Of a stretch of DNA of 64,000 nucleotides, positions 26,656 to 38,301 are shown one piece after another. This stretch comes from Antitrichia curtipendula (lineage: Eukaryota > Streptophyta > Bryopsida > Hypnales > Leucodontaceae): NCBI GenBank assembly GCA_951230915.1, contig OX579640.1:8948981-9012980 (forward strand), in the 5' to 3' direction. Every line of letters begins with the position of its first letter. The first letter of the stretch is position 1. Position numbers and translations under genes: made by a program. The notes beneath the pieces were generated by a model that worked only from the letters and a program-made list of their open reading frames with translations, was not told the DNA's origin and did not search any database.

Positions 26656-28306
26656 TCAATGCAACCTTGCCTTTACTTACAAAGTGCAAAACCTTTAGTC
26701 ACTGCATCCGCAACAGACTCATGAGTACTGAGCAGCAGACCGACTCGAGAATCTCCCAAGAGAGTAGACCTAGGAGCCAAGAATTGTGCGCCACATCGAT
26801 TCTAACGCATTCACCGCAACAATTCCCATTCATATTATCCACACAAACAGAAAAAAACATCGCCAGTTCCTCTTCAACGAAAAACCTCCCAAAGTCGTCG
26901 CTGCAATTGAAAGAACGAGCAAGCTGCTAACTTCAACCTGGGCAACAATGTCGAAAGCCGGAGCTGAGATTCAAAACCTCAGCAATGCTTGGGGTTAGAA
27001 ACTAATTGCATATTGCAAACCATTATCCATCCTCTGAACACATCTCCCCTTCAAAAACCAGGTAGAGATCACGTACCAAGAAACTCTAACTGAAGACGAC
27101 GTGCAGTCGACCACCATACCCTCGCGTCTCGCGACGAGAAGAGGAAGAATTAAGGCTATCCACAACGGCAAGAGCCCACAGGCTGAGAGCGGGATTGGGA
27201 TCTTCTCTCTCACTCCGCCGACCTATTACCGTGTGGAAAGTCATCCATCCGGTGGTTGTGAGCCTGTAAGGGTAAAGACGGAGGTTTACGGAAATGGCGG
27301 AGGAGTCTTTACGAATATTTTTTTGAAGGATAAAACAAAGGCTCTCGAAATAGCAAGGATAGGGGAGTCTTGATTTCCATCCGAGGTTGCCTGTCCTTGG
27401 TTTTGTGTCAGTTCGTTGTGGATAACTGGGTTTCCTTTTCATCTTCTTTGTTGGCGCAAACCTTGAGGAAGCTTGCGCTCACGACGACGGCGATGGCTTC
27501 GGGTTGAAAACCTTCTCCACACCTTTATCATTTTCCGGGAATGCCTGGTATGTCCTCCCGTTTTATTACTACCAGATTTGAACCTGCAGTGGAGTCTGTT
27601 AAAAGTTTTTGTGCGTGATGGGGTTTAGCTCGTCCAGGGGTGTAAGACGTCGCAAGGATTACAAGAAAGCACGCATTCGTTAAGAGGGGAGAGGGTCTTT
27701 GCTTGCAATGCCGTGCTCTCTTGTGCGCGGTGATAGCTACTAGATTGTCAGGGTATGCATTCCTTCCGACAGCATATTCTCTATTGGTTTCTTTGCGGCC
27801 AACATTTTCGTGCGACGATTAGCTCTTGGAATTCCCAATGTGGTGAAATTCGAAGTTGTAAATGTGAAGATTGTGTTGGAGAACTCTTAGAAAATGCCGG
27901 GCTGCGTTTAGAAGTAGAGCTTTGTAGATTCCCTTTGGTGTTTGTACTTTAGTACCTAATTTTATGTTTGGTGCGATTAGACGAGATTTTAGTTTCGATT
28001 CCTGCTTCATGTGCCGCTGGAATCGTGATCGGCGTATGATTGACGTCCTTCGTGAATCGGCACAATGTCTTGGCGTTAGGGTGTGGTCTGGGAGCCAGCT
28101 GTTGAGGTGCCTACACGATTGTATCTGTTTTTAGAGAACGAGAATGAGTACTTCTCTCAATCGCAGGCAATGCAATGCGGTGAACTCTAGTACAATAGCG
28201 AGGTCCTGTACTGTACATCAATCTTTGCGGACTTGGTAATGGCAATCAAGGGACACGGTAATCTTTCCAGATAATTTTTGATAACCATGGCCTTGATTGT
28301 CTTTAC
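26656..28306. other. Upstream of ferredoxin and mTERF genes, no gene supported
   Basis: This holds the promoter of the minus-strand ferredoxin gene, and possibly leader exons of the mTERF gene on the plus strand. Moderate GC between about 26950 and 27900 suggests transcribed DNA. Frames at 27086-27442 (-) and 27101-27373 (+) overlap each other and show no domain. Confidence 0.4.
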
Positions 28307-28393
28307 TGTACAGTGGCCTCTTAAAAAGAATGTCGTCCCTCCAGTGCAGTGATGGGTGAGTGGACGACAATCTTTTTGGGAGGCCACTGTACA
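28307..28393. ncRNA. Precursor-like hairpin, 32-bp arms
   Basis: 28307-28338 (TGTACAGTGGCCTC...) pairs with 28362-28393 over 32 positions; as RNA from the + strand there would be two G-U pairs and one A-A mismatch, with a 23-base loop. That matches the shape of a plant pre-miRNA or other hairpin RNA. A MITE origin is possible, since foldback elements are common here. No expression evidence can be seen in the sequence. Confidence 0.35.
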
Positions 28394-28861
28394 TAATGCC
28401 AATGTAAAGGGCAGTTTTTACTTCTACAATTTGTTTTTGGTACCTAATCAGACCCTAGAATCTTGAAGCTCATGTTGTGTTTGTCCCATCCTCAAATTTT
28501 GAGCGTTATCGAAGTGTGCTAGAAGATCATAACAATTAAAGTTTTTGACTTTAGACCTTAAATTCAGGGAAAGTTTGTGCACTGGTTGCATATCTTCTAA
28601 ATCAGATTCTTTTGTGGGTCTTAAGTACAATTATGAAGGCCTAACATTATGGGCTCTAATCCTTTTCTTCCACACCATCCTCATCAGCATCGAAATCCCG
28701 GATTGGCATGATGGTTTCTGCCCAGCTTCATCTTACAAATTGGTTTAGCAGTTGGTTGATGCCCTAAAGCCAAAATTGGTTTATATTTTATTAGCAGTTT
28801 TGAGTAGGTTGTATTAGGACTTCCTTTGGTCCAATTTAATTTATTTTTTGACCAGCGCATC

Positions 28862-28987
28862 CAACATCCTTCTCTGATTCTGGTGATATATAAAATTTGG
28901 CCCCATCTGGAGTATATTTTTCACAATACGATCAAGTGAGTTGGTCATTTTAAACCAAGAATCTTGGTCTTCTAGGGGTTAACCAAT
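28862..28987 (+). repeat. Dispersed repeat, copy near the mTERF start
   Basis: CTCTGATTCTGG...AAATTTGG-CCCATCTGGA and AGTGAGTTGGT-ATTT match 49100-49205 in the same order, and both copies end in TTAGGGGTT or TAGGGGTTAA, the right end of the TTAA-bounded family. The TATA-like word TATATAAAA at about 28887 lies inside this repeat, roughly 165 bp upstream of the mTERF start codon. Confidence 0.6.
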
Positions 28988-29053
28988 GTATATGTGACTG
29001 ACGCAGAGACGAGGAAGAAGGTGGCGGCCACTCCAGGTGAATGAAGTGAGCAA

Positions 29054-31769
29054 ATGGCGTCTGCCCTAACCTCCGGTGGAATCGGATTGGTGAGCGGGCA
29101 TACAGAGCAGACATGGATGCCTGCCGAGAGACCCGGGGGTTCTAAACCACCTGCAATGGCTGCCTACAGTCCTACTGCCCCTCTTTCACATTCAAGCCGC
29201 AACAGACAGGAGCTTTCGTTCTGTCCAACATGGTACCATGGAAACTCCAAGTTCTCCCTTTGCAAGCATCTGATGGGATCCTTTCAGAAGAAAGACCTTT
29301 TCGGCCTCCAGCTCTCAGTGCGCGTTTGTTGCCGCGCTATCCTCAAAGAGACGCCAGTAGCCAGTTCTTTAGAGGAGCGTGATCAGGTGAGCGATGTTGA
29401 TTGGACTGCGTTTCTTTCACAGACAGATGACGAAGATAGTCTGACAGTGGAGCTAGTTGAGAAGAAGAAGAAGACGAGAAAGGTGAGGGTAGTGAAGCAG
29501 AAGTTGACGGCCAAGGAAGAGCACGTGGGGAGGAGCTTGGAAGCCATTGGGGTTCGAAATGCATCACTGGCCAAGTGTGTGACTCAAGGAGTTGGAATGA
29601 CCGAGGAGGAGATGCTGGAGTGGATGAGCATGCTGCATCGTTTAGGGGTTGCGCACTCTCAGATTGTGTCCATTTTGGGAAAGGAAGCATGCGTACTGCG
29701 TGCTCATATACCAGATGTGGAGCTTCTTTTTTCGTATCTGAAAGAGGATTTAAACCTTGACAGAAGCACCATTGCATCCATGTGTATGACGTGGCCTGGT
29801 CTGCTTCTCTGCTCAGTGCAGCACGTGCAGCACGTCACGGGTTACTTTGTGTCCGTGGGGTTGAAACTTAGTGATGTTACAGGGGTGTTAGTTAGGCGGC
29901 CCCATGTGCTGAGCTATTCTCTAACACGCATTCAGTATAGTGTTCAATGCTTGCTAGAATCAGGAGTATTGGTCGACGATCTCGTCCCCATTTTAAAGAA
30001 AGTACCAGAGCTTTTTTCTGATTTGACTCAGAAGAACCTCGACTCAAAATTAGAGTTTTTGTTGAAAGTAGGTCTGGGATCCGGTGCATTAGGCAAGGCG
30101 ATTGCGAGGCGACCGAACATTTTGAACTACAGCCTAGATAGCATGAGGGTCGCTTTTAAGTACCTGACAACATTGATGGTTACTCGCGATGTTCCCAAGC
30201 TTGTGAAACGGTATGCTGAGGTATTGGTGCTGGATCCGCAACGGAAAATGGCTCCCATGGTTGATTATTTGATCTCTCTTGGAGTGCGAAGGGAAAAGAT
30301 TGGCAAGGTGATCTTGCGGAGACCGCAGCTTCTGGGCTACACTATACCAGGCCTACAGCCCACTGTGCAGTATCTTATTGAACTGGGTGTGAAGCCGGAG
30401 TTTTTGGGCAAAGTCATTTCTACTTCTCCTCAGGTCTGTATCATAATGTCTGTGTACCAGTTTTGAGTCCGCTCTCTTCCTTTCATTAGGTTGCTCTTGT
30501 AGTCTGAAGATCCTCTCATTAGATTGCCAAAGTTATTAATGGTAAATTAATGGTAAATCTAATAGGACATTAGATCAATATCAAAATAATTTATAAGTTA
30601 ATGTCAAGACAGTGTCAACTTCCAATCAATTAAAAGGTTAACTGAATAGTTGCAATGTGATATCAGGTTAATGCCAATGACACTAGCATGACACTGTAAT
30701 TGAGTAAACTCCATGTCCGTAAAACTAACATTAACTCAACATGAGGACTAAGTCTAATGCCTATTAGCTGAACATCCAGAGCCTTGTCAATCTAGGGGGA
30801 TGGGGTGGGTGGGGGTGGGTTCCTTTTGTGATGTTACTTTCACTCGTACTGATAATCTAGTGGAGTTTAAAAAGGAAACGAGCGGGCATTTTGATAGAGT
30901 TGTCTGCACAACTGGTAGGCTCCCTGGTTAAGATTCAACTTCATTTTCGATGAATTTGAAATGCCATGTGAAGCCTTTGATTGCTTGAGTTGTTTTTTAA
31001 AGCCTTGTGAGGAGGGTACGTCTGAAGGTAGTGAGGTTCCTCCCTGGCAGGTACTTACGTTGAACGTGGAGGAGAAGCTAAAGCCAGTAGTGGAGTTTTT
31101 CCGCAGCATGGGCTTAAACAAGGAGCGTGATATTGAAATGTTGCTTATTCGGAATGCCCAAATATTATGTTGCAGCATTGAGAAAAACCTCCGACCCAAG
31201 TTCATCTATTTCAAAGGTCTTGGGCTGAACGAGAAGTCCATCGCAAACATGATTGTTCTCTTCCCATCCATGCTTGGTCAGAGCATCGAAGGCTCCTTAG
31301 CTCCTAAATTCAACTACTTTATTTATGAGATGAATCGGCCTATAGAGGAGCTCGTGCATTTTCCACAGGTATGAAATCATCCGATTCTCAAGTCCCTTCC
31401 TTTTGAACTAGTCACCACCTCAACTGTTATTTGTGTGTTATATTCTGGACTGCATATCTTGTAAACTCCTTCCTCTAACTGAACACAGTCTTTTCCACTC
31501 CACCTATATTCAGGTGCATCCTCTGGGAAAACCCCTTAAATTAATCGACTGTCTTGCATGTACAGTACTTTGGCTACAGCTTGGAGAAGAGGATAAAACC
31601 CCGGCATGAGATGCTGAAGGACAAGGCTATATCCACCAGCCTCGCATCAATGCTGGCGTGTGTGGATAATGACTTCAAAGCTCGTTACCTGTCTGGTCAG
31701 CCACCAAGCCGTGCCCCATATAGCAGGAAGGTCAAAGTGATCGATGAAGATGAATCGGGCTCTCAGTGA
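29054..31769 (+). CDS. mTERF family protein, organelle-targeted
   Basis: Exons 29054-30433, 31051-31368 and 31566-31769 join in phase 0 with GT-AG borders and give 633 residues. From about residue 190 to 600 the protein is a row of roughly 30-residue helical repeats, many with a leucine-rich start and a Pro near position 8 (RRPHVLSYSL, RRPNILNYSL, RRPQLLGYTI, FPSMLGQSIE), the hallmark of mitochondrial transcription termination factor proteins. The C-terminus FGYSLEKRIKPRHEML is typical of plant members. The N-terminal 100 residues are basic and Ser-rich, suitable for chloroplast or mitochondrial import. Plant mTERFs bind organelle nucleic acid and act in transcription, termination or intron splicing; the exact subfamily is not settled here. 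Start: first ATG of the open frame. Confidence 0.9.
30795..30819 (+). other. G-quadruplex-capable run in mTERF intron 1
   Basis: Five G-runs of three to five separated by one or two bases (GGGGGATGGGGTGGGTGGGG and GTGGG) lie on the coding strand about 230 bases before the 3' splice site of intron 1. Confidence 0.75.
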
Positions 31770-32302
31770 GATCTTTGCTGCTCCTAGACTCTCAGCACCG
31801 TGTGCAGAGTATGTAATTTTTGACTAGCACCAAAAAGGTGCCATTGTGAGGTTATCCCTCTTACACTTACGCAGAGGGATTGAATTGGAGGTTATCTTGA
31901 GATGTTAGATCTGAGGAACTGTGTATCGAATTTAATTGCGTGATGGAAGGATTCAACGTTTTCTCGTTCGATTTGTACAACTGTGTAAACAACTGTGTTT
32001 TGGCGAGACTCTATTTCGCTCGTTCCTTAGGTGACACGAGTGCTTCCCTTGTTCCAAGTCTTCCTAGTTGTGGCGAGACTCATGTATTTTAATGTTGCGA
32101 TTTCACTCGACTTACACTTGTGCAGGGGAAGTGCAGAAATTCAGGAACAAAACTTTTCTTCTGAGATACAAATTGGTGGGCATTGAACTTCTCATTCTTG
32201 AGGAGTTACCTTCACACCCTTGGAACAGGAATCTAGATTCTTTTCGTGCTCAATCGTGAGCTCATGCGAGACTGTAAGTCATTGGGGGGATTTACCAATA
32301 AG
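31770..32302. other. 3' flank of the mTERF gene
   Basis: It contains the 3' UTR. GTTGTGGCGAGACTCATGTATTTTAATG near 32069 echoes TGTTTTGGCGAGACTCTATTT near 31997, a small duplication. No gene is seen. Confidence 0.45.
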
Positions 32303-32745
32303 GTAACTACACCTAAAATTGCATGAATAAGCTTTATGGCATAATCAATTGCTCTAGAAAATGAACAACATTTTTTGCACATTGGTGAAGGACTGAATTA
32401 AAATGCAAGTGGTTTGATAATTTTTGGATGCATTGTGAATTAGTTACAAATTTTTCAAGATATAAGGTGTAGGGTGCTAAAAATGTCATATAGGTGATGC
32501 CAAAATGCATTTGATGCACATGAAGAAATGACACCAAAGAAGAAATTAAAACAATAGAAAGTGTACCCGAAATTGACCACTTGGAAGGTTGCCACCTCCA
32601 CATAATTGTAAATAGAGCTCCATACTACTCAAAATTCACCTCACTTGTCTTTGTCATGTGCTCCATTTTGGGTATCCTCACTATTTAGTTTCCCTTAAAA
32701 AATAGGAGGTGATTTTGAGGAATGGTCCATTTTAGGTGTAGCTAC
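32303..32745. mobile_element. 443-bp terminal-inverted-repeat element, copy 1
   Basis: It starts GTAACTACACCTAAAAT and ends, read on the other strand, GTAGCTACACCTAAAAT. The whole stretch matches copy 2 at 33497-33944 in the same orientation (AGAAAATGAA-AACATTTTTTGC, GGTGTAGGGTGCTAAAA-TGTCAT, TAGGTGATGCCAAAATG). It encodes no protein and is a MITE-like element. The target duplication is not clear. Confidence 0.7.
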
Positions 32746-33496
32746 TTTAGGTAGAGGAAGAAGTCTGGCTACTCATGTAGGCCACATAGGTCTCTAATGA
32801 ATGTCAGTTTTTGAGTTGTTTTTTAAGTTGCCATCTCCATTGGAGAATGTGAAGTAAAATTATATGAAGATGTTCCCTACACAACAAATGGGTAGAAGAA
32901 AAATATTCTATAGTTGTAAAAAAAATAGGATAAAAAGTAACAAGCCAATGTATGGGAATTTTTTTGAATTGCATCATTAGTAATCTTTCATTTCTCATAT
33001 TTAATTGATTTTTATCATCTCTACTTCAACAAATCCACTTTACATACTATAATTAGTCTTTTTTAATTTATTTTTTAATTGGTGTAGATTTTTTCAATTT
33101 TTTTTTCATATTTGTTTATCCATTCACAGTAAATAATAACATTGTACTCTGAAGGGGAGGGGCTCAATGACAAGTTTGTTTCTCCAAGACTTGTACCTTT
33201 TCCAAAAGACATAGGCAAAGGCCTAGGAGTACTATCCTTATTGGAAGATATTCATAATACACAACATGCTACAATGGTTTCAATTAGTATATTTTTTTAG
33301 GCAATTTAATGCCCAATTTCTTAAAAGAAAAATGGGTAGACTCAAGCCTATAGAAAAAGAAGAAGGGTAAATGTGTTTTAAAATGCTAGATTGTAATAAT
33401 AGTCTTGCACACCAGTGCCACAATGTTCTAAATCCTCATTACATCTGTCATGCAAAGCCAACACATGCAAAAATTGCATCCAAAAAATTTACCCAA
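32746..33496. other. Spacer between two related MITEs
   Basis: AT-rich; no gene or RNA recognised. Confidence 0.5.
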
Positions 33497-33944
33497 GTTA
33501 ACTACACCTAAAATGAACCGAATAAACTTTGTGGCATAACCAATGTGCTGTAGAAAATGAATAACATTTTTTGCTCGTTGCTAAAGGATTACGAATCAAA
33601 TTGCAATTGATTCCATAATTTTTGGATGAATTGTGAATTAATTACAAATTTTCAGAGATTCAAGGTGTAGGGTGCTAAAAGTGTCATGTAGGTGATGCCA
33701 AAATGAATTTGGTGCACATGAAGAAATGACATTAAAGAGAAGTTAAAATAGCACAAAGTGCACGCAAAATGGACCACTTGTATAGTTGCCACCTCCATAG
33801 TTCTATTAATAGAGCTGCACACTACTCAAGATTCATTTAACATTTGTCCTTGCCATGCGCACCATTTTGGGAATCCTCTCTGTTTATTTTCCCTTCAAAA
33901 ATAGGGATCAATTTTCTGGAGCAGTCCAACTTAGGTGTAGTTAC
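33497..33944. mobile_element. 448-bp terminal-inverted-repeat element, copy 2
   Basis: Second copy of the element at 32303-32745, same strand, with ends GTTAACTACACCTAAAAT and (minus strand) GTAACTACACCTAAGTT. The flanks just outside the left ends also resemble each other (TTTACC-A), so either both inserted at similar sites or the element begins slightly further out. Confidence 0.7.
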
Positions 33945-34022
33945 CTTACTCGAAATTGCATACTCAAAATTGGCCTCCTTCAATTCAAGCCCCCCAAATG
34001 AAGAAGTCAGAGAACTAAGAAC

Positions 34023-34150
34023 CAGGGCTTTTTTTTTGGCGAAATTTTGCCAGACTGTCAAAAATCTGACCACTCTGGCTTCGTCCCTCCCCTAACTGGC
34101 CTCTGCAGTGAAGCCAACAGGAGGGACACGGGTCCAAAAAAAAAGCCCTG
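34023..34150. mobile_element. 128-bp hAT-type MITE with intact target duplication
   Basis: Perfect 17-bp terminal inverted repeats, CAGGGCTTTTTTTTTGG at 34023-34039 and its complement at 34134-34150, are flanked by an exact 8-bp direct repeat CTAAGAAC at 34015-34022 and 34151-34158. A CAGGG end plus 8-bp duplication is the hAT-superfamily signature. The interior is GC-richer than its surroundings and codes for nothing. The undamaged ends and duplication point to recent insertion. Confidence 0.92.
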
Positions 34151-34158
34151 CTAAGAAC

Positions 34159-37100
34159 CTTCTTGAAAGAAAGAAAGGCCACATAACCATTGGTCCAAAA
34201 AATAAATAAAACACTGGTCTCAGCTGCACTATTGACCAAAGACGCCGCATGTGTACGAATGAATTCTGTGGCCTGTCAGTTCTCACGACTGCTGATTTTT
34301 AGAAGCACGTCATCATAAAGAAGGGCCGGTGGTGCCATTGAATTCAACTGCTACGGTTTTATGTAACTGCTAATGCGAGGGTACCATGACTGTACCGACT
34401 GCCCTACTTGCCTCGTAGGGGACGAAGCCGTAGCCGCGGTCCATGACTCATGAAACCTGCTCCGGAGAACTCACCTGGAGAGCAGCAAGTTAAAGCTCCC
34501 AAGTCCCAACCCATGCCACATGAAAACAGCTACAGAGAAGCTACAATTAAAGGAGCCACCCAACACACATGAAATCCTACAGGGTCTGTCTGGGTCCACT
34601 ATCAACACAGGGGAGATCTTTTCATACTGATCTCTAGAAGCAACCGTTGCACCAAACTCTTTCAAATCTTGTGTTTTAAGTACAAAAAACACCGATCCAT
34701 CATTTTCACAACCACCGAATAATATCGTCGATCGAAACCACCCGTAAAATCATGCGCCTTTGCTGCAATCCTGGCTTTGTCGTTCGCTTCCCAGAGTGCA
34801 CGAGCTCCTGCAGTCATCAATCCCACCATCTTTTGTGGGCCAGTGCACTAGCTCACGCTGAAAGCCCCGTTTCACTTTCAAGTACCTTAAGATCGATCCT
34901 TGATGCGCACCAGCATCTTGAGGATCTCGTGATCGATCTCCCTGTTGATCGACTTCTCGATCGTCCCTCCAAATCTCCAATCGCGTTGTAAATCTTCCTT
35001 TCGAGTCGAAACTACTGTAGAAAAAATAGAAATCTATGACATCATCCATTGCGAAGCCCGAAGCGCAATGGAGTTATGAGCTCTGCGATTCTCACGCTGG
35101 AGTACTGTAGTGAGAAGCGGGAACAGGACGACGTTTATTACTTGCATGATCTGGTTCTTTGTGTCAATGATGAAATTAATGAAGGCGTTGACAACTGACG
35201 GATCCCGGTTGCAAAAACTTGTGCAACTGTGCGAGTGACTGAAAGTGATCAAATGGTGTTTGGGCAGGGGCAATTTTCACAACAGGAAGACATGTATAGC
35301 GGTGTCAGTGCGTGTGGAAATACGGTTTGGGGTTTTACGAATCTGGCGCTGCTGCTATAAAAGGGTCGACTCACTCTCTCTGTGACTCTGTGAGCAATTC
35401 TAGCCAACCTGAAAACCTGGCTGGTTTGCAAAGGGAGGGAGCCTGCAGTCATGATATGGCACTCGGAGCGCCGCTTATAATGCCATTGTTCTCTCCTCCA
35501 ATTGCCCTCTCCTACAAATAAATTGGTTTTTACTTTATTTCTATCCTTGCACCAGTCCAGTCTGTGCATGCTCGTTTTTCGGAGGGAGATCAGATTGCAC
35601 AGGGTGCCCGACTGCCCGGCAATGGAAGAAGCCCGTCACTGGTAAAAAGTTCTATTCTTGGGTCATATAGCTTGCCATTTTGGGCCAGGCGATTGTTGGG
35701 TCACTTGGGTTGCGGTTACTGGCCTGTTTCGTAGGGTTAACGTAGTGGGGAGATGATGCTCCGGAGCGTAGCCCGCTCCAGCGATGGGCATAGGGTGCCT
35801 GTTTCTTTTCATTTCTTTAGAAGATTCTGTTTTTTCCGTTTGTAGATTCGATGATGTTCGGGAAAAGTGATGATGATCGATGGGCGACTTGGATGCGCAC
35901 GCTTTTGTTGTTTCGACCTTTCTCGTGGCTTGAAGATTGTTGTCGTGTGAGCGACAATGTAGCGAGTGTGGCCAGTTTGAGGTTTTGGTAAAGACTTGGC
36001 AGCTCTCATTTGCGTTCTGGGGTTTAGGATGCCAACCGAGGTTTACATTTCCAACCAAACAAGGCGATCACCGAACGACGGGAACCAAGGATTGAAGCGA
36101 GAAGACGGCGGGAACATTGCGTGCTGCAGGATTGACTTAGATTGTCTACGTACACTGGAAGTGAGGATCTTTCGGAAACAGGCATGAGCTCGCCCCTTCG
36201 GTAGCGATGGTAGCCCAAGGAAAGATTGAATCGACAAATGCGGAGCAGTGAACAGAAGCACAGTAGAGAGAGCTAGCAATATGAGGGGCCGGAGAAAGCG
36301 AAAGATCTTCACCATCCCAGTGGGATCGTGTGAGCAAGGCTGGTAGTACATCACATTGAAGACACAAGCAGGAATCAGGCGAAGAAATCGGAGCTTTTGC
36401 AGGTGCTGGCTTCGGAGTGTGGCATTCATGGCCGAGTCATGGCGGTTGTTGCGTATCGTTCACATGATGTTCATCGCTTGTGTCTTGCATTTTTCCAGGT
36501 ATGGTTCACATCCTGTACCCTAAAAGCAATTTCATTGTGTCCAGAATCGCAAAGAAATGTAGCTTGTGGTTGAATTCATGCAAGGACTCGGGTTTCGGCA
36601 TTGACAACTCCGCGATCTTGATTTCTGTCGCAATCAATCAATCGTCGTTACTAAGGACATTGTATTGCACAGGAATGCCGAGTATTTAGGGGTTTAGCTG
36701 GTGTGTCTTACGCCGTTGTTTGGGAAGTTCAGAACTGTGCGTTTTGAGGATCGGAGCTGGAAGGTTTGGCTTGTAGTTTCTGCGTTCCATGCTTTCTTTT
36801 TAAATGTATCTGTGTTTTTGCGGTTTCGTTATTCTCCCAGCGGCCAGTCGGGAGTGACTGCGAATTGCAGCCATGGCGGTTTCGACGGAGCGCGGGTGTC
36901 CGGCGCTGCAAATTTCGTCGCGAAGGAAGTGGAGGTGGAATTTATGCAGGACCTCGGCGAATTGAATTACCAATCGGCACGACCTTGCAAATCGGCAGAT
37001 TCAGGTAACATTCGGATCTTGATAATTGTTTCTCTTTCACCCGAGTGCTGCAATTTCACACTCCGAGCGAAATTTTTGCAGAGTTGGACTCCGAGTTCCC

Positions 37101-37319
37101 ATTTATTTCCCAAGTAGTTGATCACCCATGTGCCAAAGAGACACACTTATAAAAGTTTAGAGTTAGAGTCTGTATGAGCAAGGTATTTTTTGTCACAGTG
37201 TACAATCATCTGTTATCATGCAAAAGCAAAAATCTATACAGATTGTGTAATTACGAAAGCAGGGAACTTAGAGTCTTTGGCTCCAATGACACTGAAATTT
37301 CTTCTAGTGAGCACCTTAA
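34159..37319. other. Intergenic DNA of mixed composition
   Basis: No gene is assigned with confidence. On the minus strand between 35452 and 34887 there is a possible small split gene: a start at 35450-35452 with an Arg/Ser-rich, import-peptide-like N-terminus, a stretch RDPSVVNAFINFIIDTKNQ, and after an acceptor CTACAG ending at 35015 a charged helical end finishing at TAA (34887-34889). The joints are not settled and no family is recognised. At 36428-36498 on the plus strand a short frame encodes a hydrophobic leader and ends at a GT donor. Confidence 0.35.
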
Positions 37320-37529
37320 AACTTCTCTCGTTTTTTTTTTTTTTTTGAGACGAATGAAACGGAATTCATTGCCAAGGAGAAAGAAAAACAAAAGCCAGCC
37401 ACAAGAGGCCTGGCGGAGGGACAATGACGGACAGACAGACCGACCAACAAACAGAGGGCGACGGGCCACCCCAGGGAGGGCCGGGGGGGGCGACACCCGC
37501 GGGCACAGCACAACTAACTTCTCTCGTTT
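37320..37529 (-). mobile_element. Short poly(A) retroelement fragment with target duplication
   Basis: AACTTCTCTCGTTT is present at 37320-37333 and again at 37516-37529. Between them lies a T-run on the left, so the element reads 5' to 3' on the minus strand and ends in poly(A) after ATTCGTCTC. The body is GC-rich (CCCCCCCCGGCCCTCC) and under 190 bp. Poly(A) plus a variable-length duplication means LINE-driven retroposition; it is either a 5'-truncated LINE or a SINE. No RNA polymerase III boxes were recognised. Confidence 0.8.
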
Positions 37530-38301
37530 AGAATTCAACAATACTCACTACAGTAAGGTAGGAGGTCCTAAAATGGAGCGGGTTCTAAAACCAATCAAGC
37601 TCTAGAGGTACATTTTGCACTTTTCAATGTACAAGTGGTGTGCATTTGAGGAGGTGGTCGGTTTTAGAACCCACAAAAATGCACTTTTCTGCAACTTCAG
37701 AAATTCATAACTAATCCACAAAGCTTCAAAAAATATGAAACAACTTGGGTTAGATGTCAATTTCTCTTGCCTTTCAAGGAAAATTTACTGAAAAATATTT
37801 TAAGAAGTTCTACCTCCCCCAAAGTCAGCTTCAGCTCTTACATGAGCGGTTTATGGACCTCCTACCTTACCCTTATTGAGCACCTCTGAATTGAAAATGA
37901 AAAGGAACCCCTGGTCAACGCCTCCTTAGTTGAGAGCTTCTGAAGCCAAAGAGTCATTGTCATCACTCATCACTTGTGAGAGTATGTCAGAGCTTTAATT
38001 TCATTTGATTTGCACAGATTTGGCATGACTTCGCTTTAAACAACTCTCAGTTGGCACTGCTCTCAAAAGATGCCACGCCAGTACTACTCAAGAATGTTAT
38101 GGGGTCCTTCCCGGGCGTCAGTTCCCTGGTAGCTTATTACAAACGTACTTGTGACCGCTGGTTTTGCTCACAAAATCGAATGCTGGTGAGTCCTTACAAT
38201 GACAGATGAAGCTTTAATTTAAGATTTGGTTTTGTGTTTCTGGCTTTGCAGACACTCGTCAGCCAGTGCGTCATGAATCAGGATGGGTCTCCAGGCGATT
38301 G

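Noticed and set aside
27086..27442. Overlapping frames of 118 and 90 codons on opposite strands
   Set aside because: Neither has a recognisable domain, splice context or coding-like composition.
36043..36429. 128-codon frame on the minus strand with a hydrophobic segment
   Set aside because: No family recognised, no promoter or splice support, and it runs antisense into the candidate leader exon.
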